Assembly: GCA_903893975.1 (NCBI GenBank)
Contig: CAITOL010000106.1
Span: forward strand, 1 to 64,000
Direction: 5' to 3'
Source: an uncultured Rhodospirillales bacterium
GTDB taxonomy: Bacteria > Pseudomonadota > Alphaproteobacteria > Acetobacterales > Acetobacteraceae
Length of the DNA: 64,000 nucleotides
Shown: positions 24,871 to 34,349 of the stretch, in pieces
Layout of the letters: every line of letters begins with the position of its first letter
Numbering within the stretch: the first letter of the stretch is position 1
The notes under the pieces: generated by a model
Told to the model about the DNA's origin: nothing
Databases searched by the model: none
What the model saw: only the letters and a program-made list of their open reading frames with translations
Position numbers and translations under genes: made by a program

Positions 24871-25452
24871 ATGTCGCACCTCCACTCTGTCGCGGTCTTT
24901 TGTGGGTCTTCGGTGGGCAATGACCCGGCTTATGGCGTGGCGGCAACTGCGCTGGGCGAAGGGCTGGCGGCGGCGGGCATCCGGCTGGTCTATGGCGGCG
25001 GTGGCATCGGGCTGATGGGCATGACAGCGCGGGCCGCCCACCGGGGCGGCGGCCGGGTTGTGGGGGTGATGCCAGAATTCCTCAAGCAGCGGGAATTGCC
25101 GCAGCTGGATGGCGGCGAACTGATCGTGACCGACAGCATGCATAGCCGGAAAAACCGCATGTTCGCGCTGTCTGACGCTTTCGTGATCATGCCCGGCGGT
25201 TTGGGCACGCTGGATGAGATGTTCGAGATCCTGACTTGGCGGCAACTGGGGCTGCACAGCAAACCAATTCTGATTTGTGATATCCTGGGCTCTGCGCGGG
25301 CCTGGGTTGCAACGATAGAGGCGGCGGTGGAGTCGGGCTTCGCTAAACCGGAAATCCGTGGGTTTTACGAGGTTTTGTCTGATGTGCCGGCGGTGCTGGC
25401 GCGTTTGCAGCAGCTGCCCCCGGCGCCGGATGCGGCAACAACCCGGCTGTAG
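24871..25452 (+). CDS. LOG-family protein (cytokinin riboside phosphoribohydrolase-like)
   Basis: 193-residue Rossmann-like protein of the LOG/TIGR00730 family. The hallmark PGGLGTLDEMFE motif is present, with RKNRMF and YGGGGIGLMG upstream, so the active site is complete. Characterised relatives hydrolyse nucleoside 5'-monophosphates to base plus ribose 5-phosphate. AAGGAG (24860-24865) precedes the ATG at 24871 and fixes the start; an earlier in-frame ATG at 24790 has no such site. Confidence 0.92.
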   Translation: MSHLHSVAVFCGSSVGNDPAYGVAATALGEGLAAAGIRLVYGGGGIGLMGMTARAAHRGGGRVVGVMPEFLKQRELPQLDGGELIVTDSMHSRKNRMFALSDAFVIMPGGLGTLDEMFEILTWRQLGLHSKPILICDILGSARAWVATIEAAVESGFAKPEIRGFYEVLSDVPAVLARLQQLPPAPDAATTRL

Positions 25453-25508
25453 GCGGCGTTTCCGGGGTTGCCCTTCCGGCCGGCGCCGGCTATATGCCGC
25501 GCCTCGGT

Positions 25509-25585
25509 CGGAGTGTAGCTCAGCCTGGTAGAGCACTGTGTTCGGGACGCAGGGGCCGGAGGTTCGAATCCTCTCACTCCGACCA
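25509..25585 (+). tRNA. tRNA-Pro (anticodon CGG)
   Basis: A 77-base cloverleaf with the acceptor stem CGGAGTG/CACTCCG, D arm GCTC...GAGC, anticodon stem CTGTG/CGCAG around the loop TTCGGGA (anticodon CGG), and T arm GGAGG-TTCGAAT-CCTCT. The 3' CCA is encoded. The anticodon reads proline CCG codons. Confidence 0.97.
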
Positions 25586-25627
25586 AGTCCCATTCCCCTG
25601 TCTCGAAGGGGGGGCCAGATACCTCGC

Positions 25628-26688
<1,061 letters not shown>

Positions 26689-26689
<1 letters not shown>

Positions 26690-27519
26690 TATTTCTCGCC
26701 CTCGGTCAGGCCCTTCACGAACCATCGTTGCATCAGCAGCACCACAGCCACCGGCGGTAGCAGCGCCAGCACGGCGGTGGCCATCACCCGGTTCCAGTCG
26801 GTCACCGAATCCTGGCCGATCATCTTCACGATGCCGATGACGATGGTATCCAACGACGGATCGGTGGCGACCAGCAGCGGCCAGAGATACTGGTTCCAGC
26901 CATAGACGAACACGATCACGAACAGCGCCGCCATGTTTGCGGCCGAGACCGGCAGCAGAATATCGCGCAGAAAGCGCAACGGCCCGGCGCCATCCATGCG
27001 GGCGGCTTCCACCAGCTCATCCGGCACGGCCACGAACACTTGCCGGAACAGCAATGTGGCAGTGGCGCTGGCAATCAGCGGCATCGCCAGGCCGGTGAAG
27101 CTGTTGATCAGCCCGAAATCCGCCATCACCGCATAGGTTGGCACGATCCGCACCTCCACCGGCAGCATCAGGGTGATGAAGATGGTCCAGAAGCACAGCA
27201 TCCGGAACGGAAAGCGGAAGAAGGTGACAGCGTAGGCGGAGAGCAGGGAAATGATGATCTTGCCGCCGGCAATCGCCAGCGCCATGGCGGCGGAGACCAG
27301 CAGCATGTGCCACACCGGCGCCCCACCTGGCGCGCGATCGTTCAGCACGGACCAGAACACACCGAGATTGCGCAGGTCGGGCAGCAGCGACAATTCCCCG
27401 CGCGAAATCGCCCCGGCATCCTGCGTCGCCCCGGCCAGCAGCAGCCAGAGCGGCAGCACGAACAAGAGCACGCCGCAGCACAGCACGCCATGCGCCACCC
27501 AATCGACCCGGCCGTTCAT
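26689..27519 (-). CDS. ugpE: Glycerol-3-phosphate ABC transporter permease UgpE
   Basis: Inner-membrane permease of 276 residues with six predicted helices. The ATPase-contact motif is [20 protein letters not shown], and [17 protein letters not shown] is typical of UgpE/MalG proteins. ATG at 27519 overlaps the ugpA stop (ATGA). Identity as UgpE rests mainly on its place next to a clear UgpB. Confidence 0.93.
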
Positions 27520-28397
27520 TCTGCATTCCTCCGGCCGATGAAGCGGAATTGCAACGCCGTCAGCACCACAATCCCCAGCATCAGCACCACCGATTGCGCG
27601 GAGGAGGAGCCGAGGTCGAGATTGATCAGGCCATCGCGATAGACCTTCAGCATCAACGTTTCGGTCGCCTTGCCCGGCCCACCTTGCGTGAGCGCCTGGA
27701 TGGTGGCGAAGGTATCGAAGGCGGCATAGACAATGTTGACCACGATCAGGAAAAACATCGTCGGCGCCAGCAACGGCAGGGTGATGGTGCGAAACCGCCG
27801 CCAGCCACGCGCGCCATCCATGCGCGCCGCCTCAATCACCGCTTTGGGGATGGATTGCAGGCCGGCGAGGAAGAAAATGAAATTGTAGCTGACCTGCTTC
27901 CAGGCGGAGGCCAGGATGACCACCGTCATCGCCTGGGCATCGTTCAGCTTGTAGTCCCACAGGATGCCGATGGCCTTGAGCCCGTGCGCCACCAGGCCGA
28001 TTTGCGGATGCAACAGCAGCACCCACAGCACCGCGGCAATGGCCGGGGCAATCGCATAGGGCCAGATCAGAAGGGTGCGATAGATCGCCCGGCCACGAAT
28101 GTCCCGGTCGGCGAACACCGCCAGCAGCAAGGCCGTCCCCATCGCCAGCACGGCAACGGCGGCACAAAACCCCACCGTGCGCACGGCACTGTCGAGATAG
28201 AGCGGATCGGCAAACAGATCGGCGAAATTATCCAGGCCGACAAACTCGGTGCGAATGCCAAACGCGTCCTGCCGCTCCAGGCTGGTCCACATGGCGCGAC
28301 CGGCGGGCCAGAGGAAGAAGAACACGGTGAGCAGCAGCTGCGGTGCTACCAGCAGAACCGGTAGCACCCAGCCGGCAAAGATTGTGCGACGTTCCAA
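27516..28397 (-). CDS. ugpA: Glycerol-3-phosphate ABC transporter permease UgpA
   Basis: Permease of about 293 residues, six helices, with [20 protein letters not shown] as the ATPase-contact loop and VLLVAPQLLLTVFFFLWPAG in the first helix, very close to E. coli UgpA. The start is unclear. The frame stays open into repeat copy E up to ATG codons at 28460/28457, but that extension (FFGSFCSQKEH) is repeat-coded. TTG at 28397 gives the length expected from E. coli (about ten residues before the WVLP segment) and is preferred here. Confidence 0.9.
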   Translation of the reverse strand: MERRTIFAGWVLPVLLVAPQLLLTVFFFLWPAGRAMWTSLERQDAFGIRTEFVGLDNFADLFADPLYLDSAVRTVGFCAAVAVLAMGTALLLAVFADRDIRGRAIYRTLLIWPYAIAPAIAAVLWVLLLHPQIGLVAHGLKAIGILWDYKLNDAQAMTVVILASAWKQVSYNFIFFLAGLQSIPKAVIEAARMDGARGWRRFRTITLPLLAPTMFFLIVVNIVYAAFDTFATIQALTQGGPGKATETLMLKVYRDGLINLDLGSSSAQSVVLMLGIVVLTALQFRFIGRRNAE

Positions 28398-28420
28398 GCT
28401 GGGGCCTTGTGCCGAAGGGT

Positions 28421-28550
28421 GTTCTTTTTGTGAACAAAAAGAACCAAAAAACGTCATCAATTTCTAGCCTACGGCGTACTCTCACGGGTAAGCGTACGCC
28501 GTAGGCATCGGGGATCGAAAGTTTTTGCTCCGTTTTTACAAAAAAGGAGC
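28421..28550. repeat. Two-hairpin intergenic repeat, copy E, inside the ugp operon
   Basis: The left hairpin is a perfect 10-base stem GTTCTTTTTG/CAAAAAGAAC (28421-28430 and 28435-28444) with a TGAA loop. The right hairpin (28527-28550) has a GCTCC/GGAGC base. The spacer itself holds a perfect 13-base inverted repeat GCCTACGGCGTAC/GTACGCCGTAGGC (28467-28479 and 28494-28506). The element begins ten bases after the ugpB stop and separates ugpB from ugpA. Confidence 0.9.
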
Positions 28551-28560
28551 GCTTAACCTC

Positions 28561-29910
28561 CTACCCCTTCGCCGACTTCTCAAACTCCCGCAGCACCTTA
28601 TTCCCCCGCGCCACCGCATTATCCAACGCCGCCTGCGCGCCTTGCTGGCCTTGCAGCGCCTTTTCCATTTCTTCCTGGATGATATTGCGCAGCTCGATCA
28701 TGCGGCCGAGGCGGAAGCCTTTGGAATTGGCCGTCAGCTTGCCGCGTGACAGCTGCACGATCGGGATATCTGTGCCGGGGTTACGGTCATAGAAGCCTTG
28801 CTTCTTCGACAGTTCCCAGCCACCGAAGGTCACCGGCACATAGCCGGACACCTGATGCCAATGCGCGTCTTGTTCCGGCTGGCCGATGAACTTCAGGAAG
28901 GTCGCAACCCCCTTATATTCCGCCGCCGTGCGCTTGGGCGTGGTCATGGTCCACAGGCTGGCACCACCGATGACGGAGTTGATCGGGTTCGGGTTCACGT
29001 CCGGGTCCGTCGGCAGCAGCGCTGCACCGGCGTTGAACTTGCCGTCGCGCTTGATGGCGGCGCGGGCGGCGGAAGAGTCGAAAATAATCGCCGCTTCACC
29101 GGACACGAAGAGCGGGCCGGCGGCAGCGTCGCGGCCGCCGTATTTGAACAGGCCTTCCTTCGACATTTCCAGCAGCCGGTTGAGATGCTTGACGAAGGGC
29201 GGGGTGTTTATTTTCAGCTCCGTATCCAGCCCATCGAAGCCATTGCCTTTGGTGGCAACCGGCAGATCGTGCATGGCGCCGTATTCTTCGATATGCACCC
29301 AGGTCGGCCAGGAGGTGGTCATCGGGATTGGGGTGGATGATTTCGCTTTCAGCGCCCGGCAGGCGGCGATGACTTCAGTCCAGGTCGTGGGGGCCTTGTT
29401 CGGGTCCAGGCCCGCCTTTTCGAACGCGTCCTTGTTGTACCACATAATGGCGGTGGACGAGTTGAAGGGCATGGAAGCCATACGGCCATCGGACAGGCTG
29501 TAATAGCCGCGCACACCGCCGATATAGGCTTCCGGGTCTAGTTTGATGCCGGTTTCCTGGGCGAGCTGCCATACCTGCTTCACCGCCGGACCTGCGGCGA
29601 GCATGGAGCCGGTACCAACCTCAAACATCTGTACCAGATGCGGCGCCTGGCCGGCACGCCAGGCGGCAATCGCGGCCGTCAGGGTTTCCGGGTAGGTGCC
29701 TTTGAAGATCGGCTCAACCTCATACTCCGCCTGGGCGGCGTTGAAGGCCTTGCAGATATTGCCGATCTCGTCCCCAAGCGGGCCACTCATCGCGTGCCAG
29801 AACACGATTTTGGTTTTGGCGCCCTGGGCGGCGGCAACACCGCTCAGCGAAGCAGCGGTCAGCGCAGCAGTGCCGGTCAGCAGGGTACGGCGATGCACGG
29901 AATGGGACAT
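28561..29910 (-). CDS. ugpB: Glycerol-3-phosphate-binding periplasmic protein
   Basis: Periplasmic binding protein of 449 residues, aligned by eye along its length with E. coli UgpB: IVFWHAMSGPLGDEIG, MFEVGTGSMLAAG, MPFNSSTAIMWYNKDAFEKA, NSVIGGASLWTM and a C-terminal QAALDNAVARGNKVLREFEK. The N-terminus (SVHRRTLLTGTAALTAASL) is signal-like with paired arginines, so Tat export is possible. It is the first gene of a leftward ugpBAEC operon that imports sn-glycerol-3-phosphate or its diesters. Confidence 0.95.
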   Translation of the reverse strand: MSHSVHRRTLLTGTAALTAASLSGVAAAQGAKTKIVFWHAMSGPLGDEIGNICKAFNAAQAEYEVEPIFKGTYPETLTAAIAAWRAGQAPHLVQMFEVGTGSMLAAGPAVKQVWQLAQETGIKLDPEAYIGGVRGYYSLSDGRMASMPFNSSTAIMWYNKDAFEKAGLDPNKAPTTWTEVIAACRALKAKSSTPIPMTTSWPTWVHIEEYGAMHDLPVATKGNGFDGLDTELKINTPPFVKHLNRLLEMSKEGLFKYGGRDAAAGPLFVSGEAAIIFDSSAARAAIKRDGKFNAGAALLPTDPDVNPNPINSVIGGASLWTMTTPKRTAAEYKGVATFLKFIGQPEQDAHWHQVSGYVPVTFGGWELSKKQGFYDRNPGTDIPIVQLSRGKLTANSKGFRLGRMIELRNIIQEEMEKALQGQQGAQAALDNAVARGNKVLREFEKSAKG

Positions 29911-30015
29911 TAGGGCCTTCCTCTCATTAAAACACGGCGCTTTGGGTAGGCCGCGATTGTTACCGGCACGTGGCAGAATGAAGACGGTTTGATGAAGCGG
30001 CTCGCCGCGCTGCCG

Positions 30016-30204
30016 TTATCGGCGCGCGGCCCACAGCATCAGGTAATGTGCCGGCAGCGCCCAGAGCACGCCAGCGATCAGAAAATAGGCCAGTTGCACC
30101 GCCCAGTGCAACGTGACGACATGGTCCGCCAGCGCGACGACCGCGCCAACATAAGCGCAGAAACCGATAAGCCCGACCAGAATGGCAATTGGCACACGTG
30201 ACAT
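30016..30204 (-). CDS. DUF2842-like small membrane protein
   Basis: Small protein of 62 residues with two predicted membrane helices (VPIAILVGLIGFCAYVGAVV and VQLAYFLIAGVLWALPAHYL) ending in LMLWAARR. Size, topology and the C-terminal WALPAHYLM stretch fit the DUF2842 family found in alphaproteobacteria; function unknown. ATG at 30204 (MSRVP) is preferred; the frame extends to 30255 but the extra residues do not look conserved. Divergent from apt. Confidence 0.75.
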   Translation of the reverse strand: MSRVPIAILVGLIGFCAYVGAVVALADHVVTLHWAVQLAYFLIAGVLWALPAHYLMLWAARR

Positions 30205-30287
30205 GGGTGCACAGCTAGCGCCATGCTTGCGGTCTCGCAACTCCGGGCTATACACCGCCGCTTGATCGGTGCTGGAGCAAGCGACCT

Positions 30288-30803
30288 ATGGACCTGAAGG
30301 ATCACATCCGCGGCATTCCGGATTTTCCGAAGCCCGGCATTCTGTTTTACGACATCTCCACCCTGTTGCGGCACCCGGATGCCTGGCAGGTGGCGATGGG
30401 CCGCATTGCCAACGTGGTGCGAGCGTATAACCCGGACGTGATTGCCGGCATTGAATCGCGCGGCTTCCTACTCGCCGCCCCGCTCGCCCTCAAGCTCGGC
30501 TGCGGCTTCATCATGCTGCGCAAGCGCGGCAAGCTGCCGGGTGAGGTGATATCGCTGGATTACGCGCTGGAATACGGCACCGATCGGATTGAAATCCAGG
30601 CCGATGCCATTCAGCCCGGCCAGCGCGTGGTGGTGGTAGATGATCTGCTCGCCACCGGTGGCACGCTGGCGGCCGGCATCCGGCTGCTGCGCCAGGTTGG
30701 CGCCACCGTTCCGGCGGCGGCCACGCTGATTGAGTTGAGCTTCCTGAACGGGCGGCAAAAGCTGGATGTGCCGGTGGAAACCTTGGTGAGTTACGACGCG
30801 TAG
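30288..30803 (+). CDS. apt: Adenine phosphoribosyltransferase
   Basis: Cytoplasmic purine-salvage enzyme of 171 residues that makes AMP from adenine and PRPP. The PRPP-binding motif [13 protein letters not shown] lies near residues 113-125, and [17 protein letters not shown] and [16 protein letters not shown] are the family blocks. ATG at 30288. The adenine released by HpnG elsewhere in the window is one possible substrate source. It is followed by an inverted repeat and the flagellar block. Confidence 0.97.
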   Translation: MDLKDHIRGIPDFPKPGILFYDISTLLRHPDAWQVAMGRIANVVRAYNPDVIAGIESRGFLLAAPLALKLGCGFIMLRKRGKLPGEVISLDYALEYGTDRIEIQADAIQPGQRVVVVDDLLATGGTLAAGIRLLRQVGATVPAAATLIELSFLNGRQKLDVPVETLVSYDA

Positions 30804-30859
30804 GCGCAGTTACTATTTTTGAGACAAATTAATGGCTTGTTAAGGGTTTGCCGCTAGCC

Positions 30860-30895
30860 TGTTGTCCGAACGGCAAAAATCGCCGTCCGGCAACA
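30860..30895 (+). other. Imperfect inverted repeat downstream of apt
   Basis: TGTTG at 30860-30864 pairs with CAACA at 30891-30895 and ACGGC pairs with GCCGT, with a small internal mismatch or bulge, around an A-rich loop. It lies 57 bases after apt and 38 bases before the next start. It could terminate apt or form a leader hairpin for the FlaG-like gene. Confidence 0.5.
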
Positions 30896-30933
30896 GACTG
30901 ATGGGATTGTCGGTCCCATCGCGGAAACGTGTC

Positions 30934-31248
30934 ATGCCCTCAGACTTAAGCGTTCGCCCCGTCAGCCAAATCGTTGACGTGCGACCCACGACGCCCACTG
31001 CCACCTCGGCAGCGACAAGCAGCCAGACTGCCACGAAGCCGAACAGCCCGATGTATCCGAACCCAAGCTACCGGCTCGACCCGGCGCTGGGCATGGTGGT
31101 GATTGAGTTCATGTCCGCCGGCGGCGTGGTGCGCAGCAGCCTGCCGACGCAACAACAGCTCGATGCGTATCACCGCGAGCTGGACACCGGCGCGAAGCTG
31201 GACCTCAGCGGGGCGCCGCCCGCGAACAGCGACGTTAAGACCGCCTGA
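30934..31248 (+). CDS. Small protein, possibly FlaG-like
   Basis: 104 residues. The N-terminal half is a Thr/Ser/Ala-rich, probably disordered stretch. The C-terminal half (about 47-80) reads YRLDPALGMVVIEFMSAGG and then SLPTQQQLDAYH. The order of a strand, a D...G...V turn, a second strand and a V..S.P..Q..D end resembles the C-terminal fold of FlaG flagellar proteins, but similarity is weak. Start choice is uncertain: ATG at 30934 is preferred over an open extension to 30862. It heads the flagellar block and is followed 60 bases later by the ATP-grasp gene. Confidence 0.55.
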   Translation: MPSDLSVRPVSQIVDVRPTTPTATSAATSSQTATKPNSPMYPNPSYRLDPALGMVVIEFMSAGGVVRSSLPTQQQLDAYHRELDTGAKLDLSGAPPANSDVKTA

Positions 31249-31308
31249 AGACTTCCCTGCCATCCTGCCGCCCAGACCACCGCGTTGGTGGCGTGCGAAG
31301 GATGGACC

Positions 31309-32523
31309 ATGACCCACTCCCAGGCGGCGAAAATCGCCCCAACCGAACCCGTTGCCACGCCGTCCAGGCTGCAACGGGCGATGCTTGCTGCCGGACAAGG
31401 TGACTGGGCACAGGCACGCATATGGCTGGAACAGGCGGTGCAGACCGCCGATGAATGCCAGCAAGCAAGGTTCCTGCTTTGGGAAGTGTGCCAAGTTTTG
31501 GGCGACCGTGACGCCGCGGTGGCGTATTTGCGCGCAGCCGTTGCGGTGGCGCCGTTGGTGTTACGCCCCTCCGCCACGCCACAACGCCGCGTGCTGGCAC
31601 TGACGGTGCCGGGCGACTTCCAGGCCAATCTGCCGGTGGCCATGCTGCTGACCGAGAGCAGCACAGAACTTTATACCTATTGGTTGCATGACCCGGCACA
31701 GGTGCTGGCAAATCCGCTGATGGCGGCGGAGGCTATCCCAGCCGAGATCGATTGCGTTTTTATCGCCATTGCCGAGGATCGGCGGCACACCCAGGCGTTG
31801 CAGGCCGCTGAGGCATTGGCCGCCGCTTTGGGCAAGCCGGTGATTAACCCGGCGGCGCGGATTGCCTTAGCCGCCCGCGATACCGCCGCCACGCTATTAC
31901 AAGGGGTGCCCGGTGCCATCGTGCCAACACAGCGGCTCCTGCCACGGGAGGCGTTGCAGGCGGCGCCGGTCGCCTTTCCGGTGATTATCCGCCCGCGCCA
32001 ATCCCACGCCGGCAATGCGCTAAGTCAGATTGCCGATGCCGCAGCGTTGGCAGCCTACCTCGCCGAGCACGCCGACGACGCGTTTTACGTCGCACCCTTC
32101 ATCGACTACCGCAACGCTGATGGGCAGTGGCGCAAATACCGAGTGATTTTCGTCGATGGCGTGCCATGGCCGTTTCATATGGCGGTGCATGATGACTGGG
32201 CGGTTTGGTATTACAACGCCGGCATGGATCGCGACCCCCAGAAGCAAGCGGAGGAACGGCAATTTCTCAACAACTTCGCCAGTGTGTTTCCGCCGCCAGC
32301 GATGGCGGCGCTACGCGAGATCGCCGCACGGGTTGGATTGGATTATTTCGGACTCGATTGCGGCTTGCTGGATGATGGACGGGTTGTGGTCTTTGAGGTT
32401 GAGACTGGCATGATCGTGCACGACCGCGACGAAGGACCGATTTATGCCTACAAAACGGAGCCGGCGCGGCGGATCTTACGGGCCGCGGAAGCCATGGTGG
32501 ACCGACGGATCGCCGCAGGTTGA
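31309..32523 (+). CDS. TPR/ATP-grasp protein in the flagellar block, function unknown
   Basis: 404 residues. Residues about 20-85 form one or two TPR-like helical repeats (AAGQGDWAQARIWLEQAV, then LGDRDAAVAYLRAAVAVAP). Residues about 210-395 look like an ATP-grasp ligase: FPVIIRPRQSHAGNAL (ATP-binding lysine/arginine region), DGQWRKYRVIFVDG, and the metal-binding end LDDGRVVVFEVETG. Such folds ligate a carboxylate to an amine with ATP. The target is unknown. Its place between a FlaG-like gene and flaF suggests modification of a flagellar protein, but that is inference. ATG at 31309 follows GAAGGATGG. Confidence 0.8.
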   Translation: MTHSQAAKIAPTEPVATPSRLQRAMLAAGQGDWAQARIWLEQAVQTADECQQARFLLWEVCQVLGDRDAAVAYLRAAVAVAPLVLRPSATPQRRVLALTVPGDFQANLPVAMLLTESSTELYTYWLHDPAQVLANPLMAAEAIPAEIDCVFIAIAEDRRHTQALQAAEALAAALGKPVINPAARIALAARDTAATLLQGVPGAIVPTQRLLPREALQAAPVAFPVIIRPRQSHAGNALSQIADAAALAAYLAEHADDAFYVAPFIDYRNADGQWRKYRVIFVDGVPWPFHMAVHDDWAVWYYNAGMDRDPQKQAEERQFLNNFASVFPPPAMAALREIAARVGLDYFGLDCGLLDDGRVVVFEVETGMIVHDRDEGPIYAYKTEPARRILRAAEAMVDRRIAAG

Positions 32524-32527
32524 ACGC

Positions 32528-32562
32528 AAATAAGCTGAGCGGATGATCTGCTCAGCTTATTT
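32528..32562. terminator. Bidirectional terminator hairpin
   Basis: A perfect 13-base stem AAATAAGCTGAGC/GCTCAGCTTATTT with a nine-base loop lies between the convergent ATP-grasp gene and flaF. Each strand ends the stem with a T-rich tract, so it can stop transcription from both sides. Confidence 0.85.
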
Positions 32563-32580
32563 ATCGATCGCGCCGCACCC

Positions 32581-32991
32581 TTAGGCGCTGAACGCTTGCA
32601 GACCCTGCTGCGGCATTCGCATTGGCGGCGGGACGGCCGGGGCGGCGGGCTGCTGGGCACGCAAGCCATCGGCGACATTGCGGTTCACGTCGATGAGCGG
32701 CTGCAACGCCAGATCTGACGCCATGGCAGCAACAGAATATTGCATCGCCCACATGCCCAGCCCGATCAGATCGGAGCGCAGCTTGGCGGGCAATTGGTTG
32801 TCACGACTGCTGAGGTCGCGAAACAGGATCGACCATAGTTCGTGGGTTTTGTGCAACGCCGCGACGCGCTCGCCTTGCGTGCTAGCGCGGGAGAGGCGTG
32901 AGTTGCACAAACCAAACGCGATGATTTCGGTTTCGCGCGGCGAGGCGCCACCCAAATCTGAAGCCCGTGCGTAAACCGCAGCACCAGACAT
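32581..32991 (-). CDS. flaF: Flagellar biosynthesis regulator FlaF
   Basis: 136 residues. The family pattern ETEIIAFGLCNSRLSRA and LWSILFRDLSSRDNQLP then KLRSDLIGLGMWAMQYS identifies FlaF. In Caulobacter FlaF acts with FlbT to couple flagellin synthesis and secretion, FlaF promoting and FlbT repressing flagellin. A proline- and alanine-rich tail (about 112-136) is extra to the usual core. It lies downstream of the flagellin gene on the same strand, with a hairpin between. Confidence 0.92.
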   Translation of the reverse strand: MSGAAVYARASDLGGASPRETEIIAFGLCNSRLSRASTQGERVAALHKTHELWSILFRDLSSRDNQLPAKLRSDLIGLGMWAMQYSVAAMASDLALQPLIDVNRNVADGLRAQQPAAPAVPPPMRMPQQGLQAFSA

Positions 32992-33034
32992 GAAATTTCC
33001 ATTCGTAGGTTATACGATAAAACCAGAAGCACGC

Positions 33035-33060
33035 ATGGCCGGGCCTTGCGGCCCGGCCAT
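33035..33060 (-). terminator. Hairpin downstream of the flagellin gene
   Basis: A perfect 11-base stem ATGGCCGGGCC/GGCCCGGCCAT with a TTGC loop lies eight bases after the flagellin stop, between flagellin and flaF. A short TTTTAT follows about 20 bases further on in the direction of transcription. It may attenuate read-through into flaF or protect the flagellin mRNA 3' end. Confidence 0.65.
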
Positions 33061-33068
33061 GACGTCGC

Positions 33069-34214
33069 TTAGCGGAACAGCGACATCAGCGATTGCGGCT
33101 GCTGATTGGCAATCGACAGCGCCTGCACGGCGAGCGACTGCTTGGTCTGCAACGACTGAAGCTTGGCGCTTTCGGCCGCCATGTCCGCATCGGTCAGCGC
33201 GCCGAGACCGGCGGTGAGCGAGGAGGACAGAGCGGAGGTGAAAGACGACATGCCAGCAATCTGCTGCTGCGCCTGACCCAGCACGGCGGTCTTGGAGTTC
33301 ATCGACGTGATTGCCGAATCCACCAGGGTGATCGCCGCAGCGGCACCGGTAATCGCGGTCTGGGTCGCACCACCACTGGCGATGGTCGTCACCGACGACG
33401 CATTGCTGATGTTGTTGCCACCAACATTGACCGAGCCGTCGGTCTGGATTTCCGCACCGAAGCCTTGCGACTTCATCGCGGCCACCAGCGCGCCGACCAC
33501 TTGGTTGGACGAGGCGGTGGACAGATCGACGTTAACCGCCGTCACCTTGTTGGTGGCGGAGGGGATGCTCGCCAAAGCGGCGGGGCTCGACGTGTCGTTG
33601 ATCTCAAACGTCCAGCTATTGGTGCCGTCCGACAGCTTCACGGTATCGCCCTGGGCGGCCGCGAAGGTGTTGTCGAATGCCAGGTTCACGGCCGAGCTGT
33701 TCACGCCCAGGCCGGTGAGGCCCAAGCCAGTCGCGGTCATGGCCTGGTTGGCAACCGTCAGCTGGGTGCCCTTGATGTCCTGCACCACATTCAAGCTCGG
33801 CGAGGTGCCGTCCAGCAGGTTCACCCCGTTGAACGTCGCGCTCGACGCGAACTGGTTGATGTTGGACAGGATCGAGGTGATCTGGTTGCCCATCGTGGTC
33901 GGGTCGATGCCGTTCTGCTGCGCCTGAACGATCGTGTTCTTCAGCGAGGAGAGCTGCGACGAGATCTGCGAGGAAGCCGAGGTGGCCACCGAGAGAGTCG
34001 CCGTGCCGAAGGCCAGATTGTCAGACACCGCCGAGAGGCCAGCCAGATCGGCGTTCATCGAATTAGAGATCGAATAAACGGCCGGGTTTTCGGAGGACTG
34101 GGAAACTTTTTTACCAGTCGAGATCTGCTGCTGTGTTTCCTGCAACATCGCTTGGGTGTTGTTGAGGGACGACAGAGCAGAAAGAGCACCGAGGTTGGTA
34201 TTAACGGAAAACAT
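33069..34214 (-). CDS. fliC: Flagellin
   Basis: 381-residue filament protein, exported without a signal peptide by the flagellar type III system. The conserved N-terminal D0/D1 helices (MFSVNTNLGALSALSSLNN, then STGKKVSQSSENPAVYSIS) and C-terminal D1/D0 end (AKLQSLQTKQSLAVQALSIA, ending SLMSLFR) are clear, with a variable Thr/Ser/Asn-rich middle. AAGGATAATTCCTC precedes the ATG at 34214. No confident promoter was found in the 135-base gap to flbT. Only one flagellin gene is in the window. Confidence 0.97.
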   Translation of the reverse strand: MFSVNTNLGALSALSSLNNTQAMLQETQQQISTGKKVSQSSENPAVYSISNSMNADLAGLSAVSDNLAFGTATLSVATSASSQISSQLSSLKNTIVQAQQNGIDPTTMGNQITSILSNINQFASSATFNGVNLLDGTSPSLNVVQDIKGTQLTVANQAMTATGLGLTGLGVNSSAVNLAFDNTFAAAQGDTVKLSDGTNSWTFEINDTSSPAALASIPSATNKVTAVNVDLSTASSNQVVGALVAAMKSQGFGAEIQTDGSVNVGGNNISNASSVTTIASGGATQTAITGAAAAITLVDSAITSMNSKTAVLGQAQQQIAGMSSFTSALSSSLTAGLGALTDADMAAESAKLQSLQTKQSLAVQALSIANQQPQSLMSLFR

Positions 34215-34349
34215 GAGGAATTATCCTTTTTGTCGCGTTTGCGTATTCACGCACTGCAACGCCCGAATTTTTCCTGCGCGCATGTGAACATTAGCATGGG
34301 TGAGTAAACAAGATATAAACACGACAGTCTTTTTGACCGTCTTTAGTAT

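Noticed and set aside
34215-34349. Sigma-54 or sigma-28 promoter for flagellin
   Set aside because: No GG-N10-GC pair or good sigma-28 match was found by eye in this gap, so no promoter is claimed.
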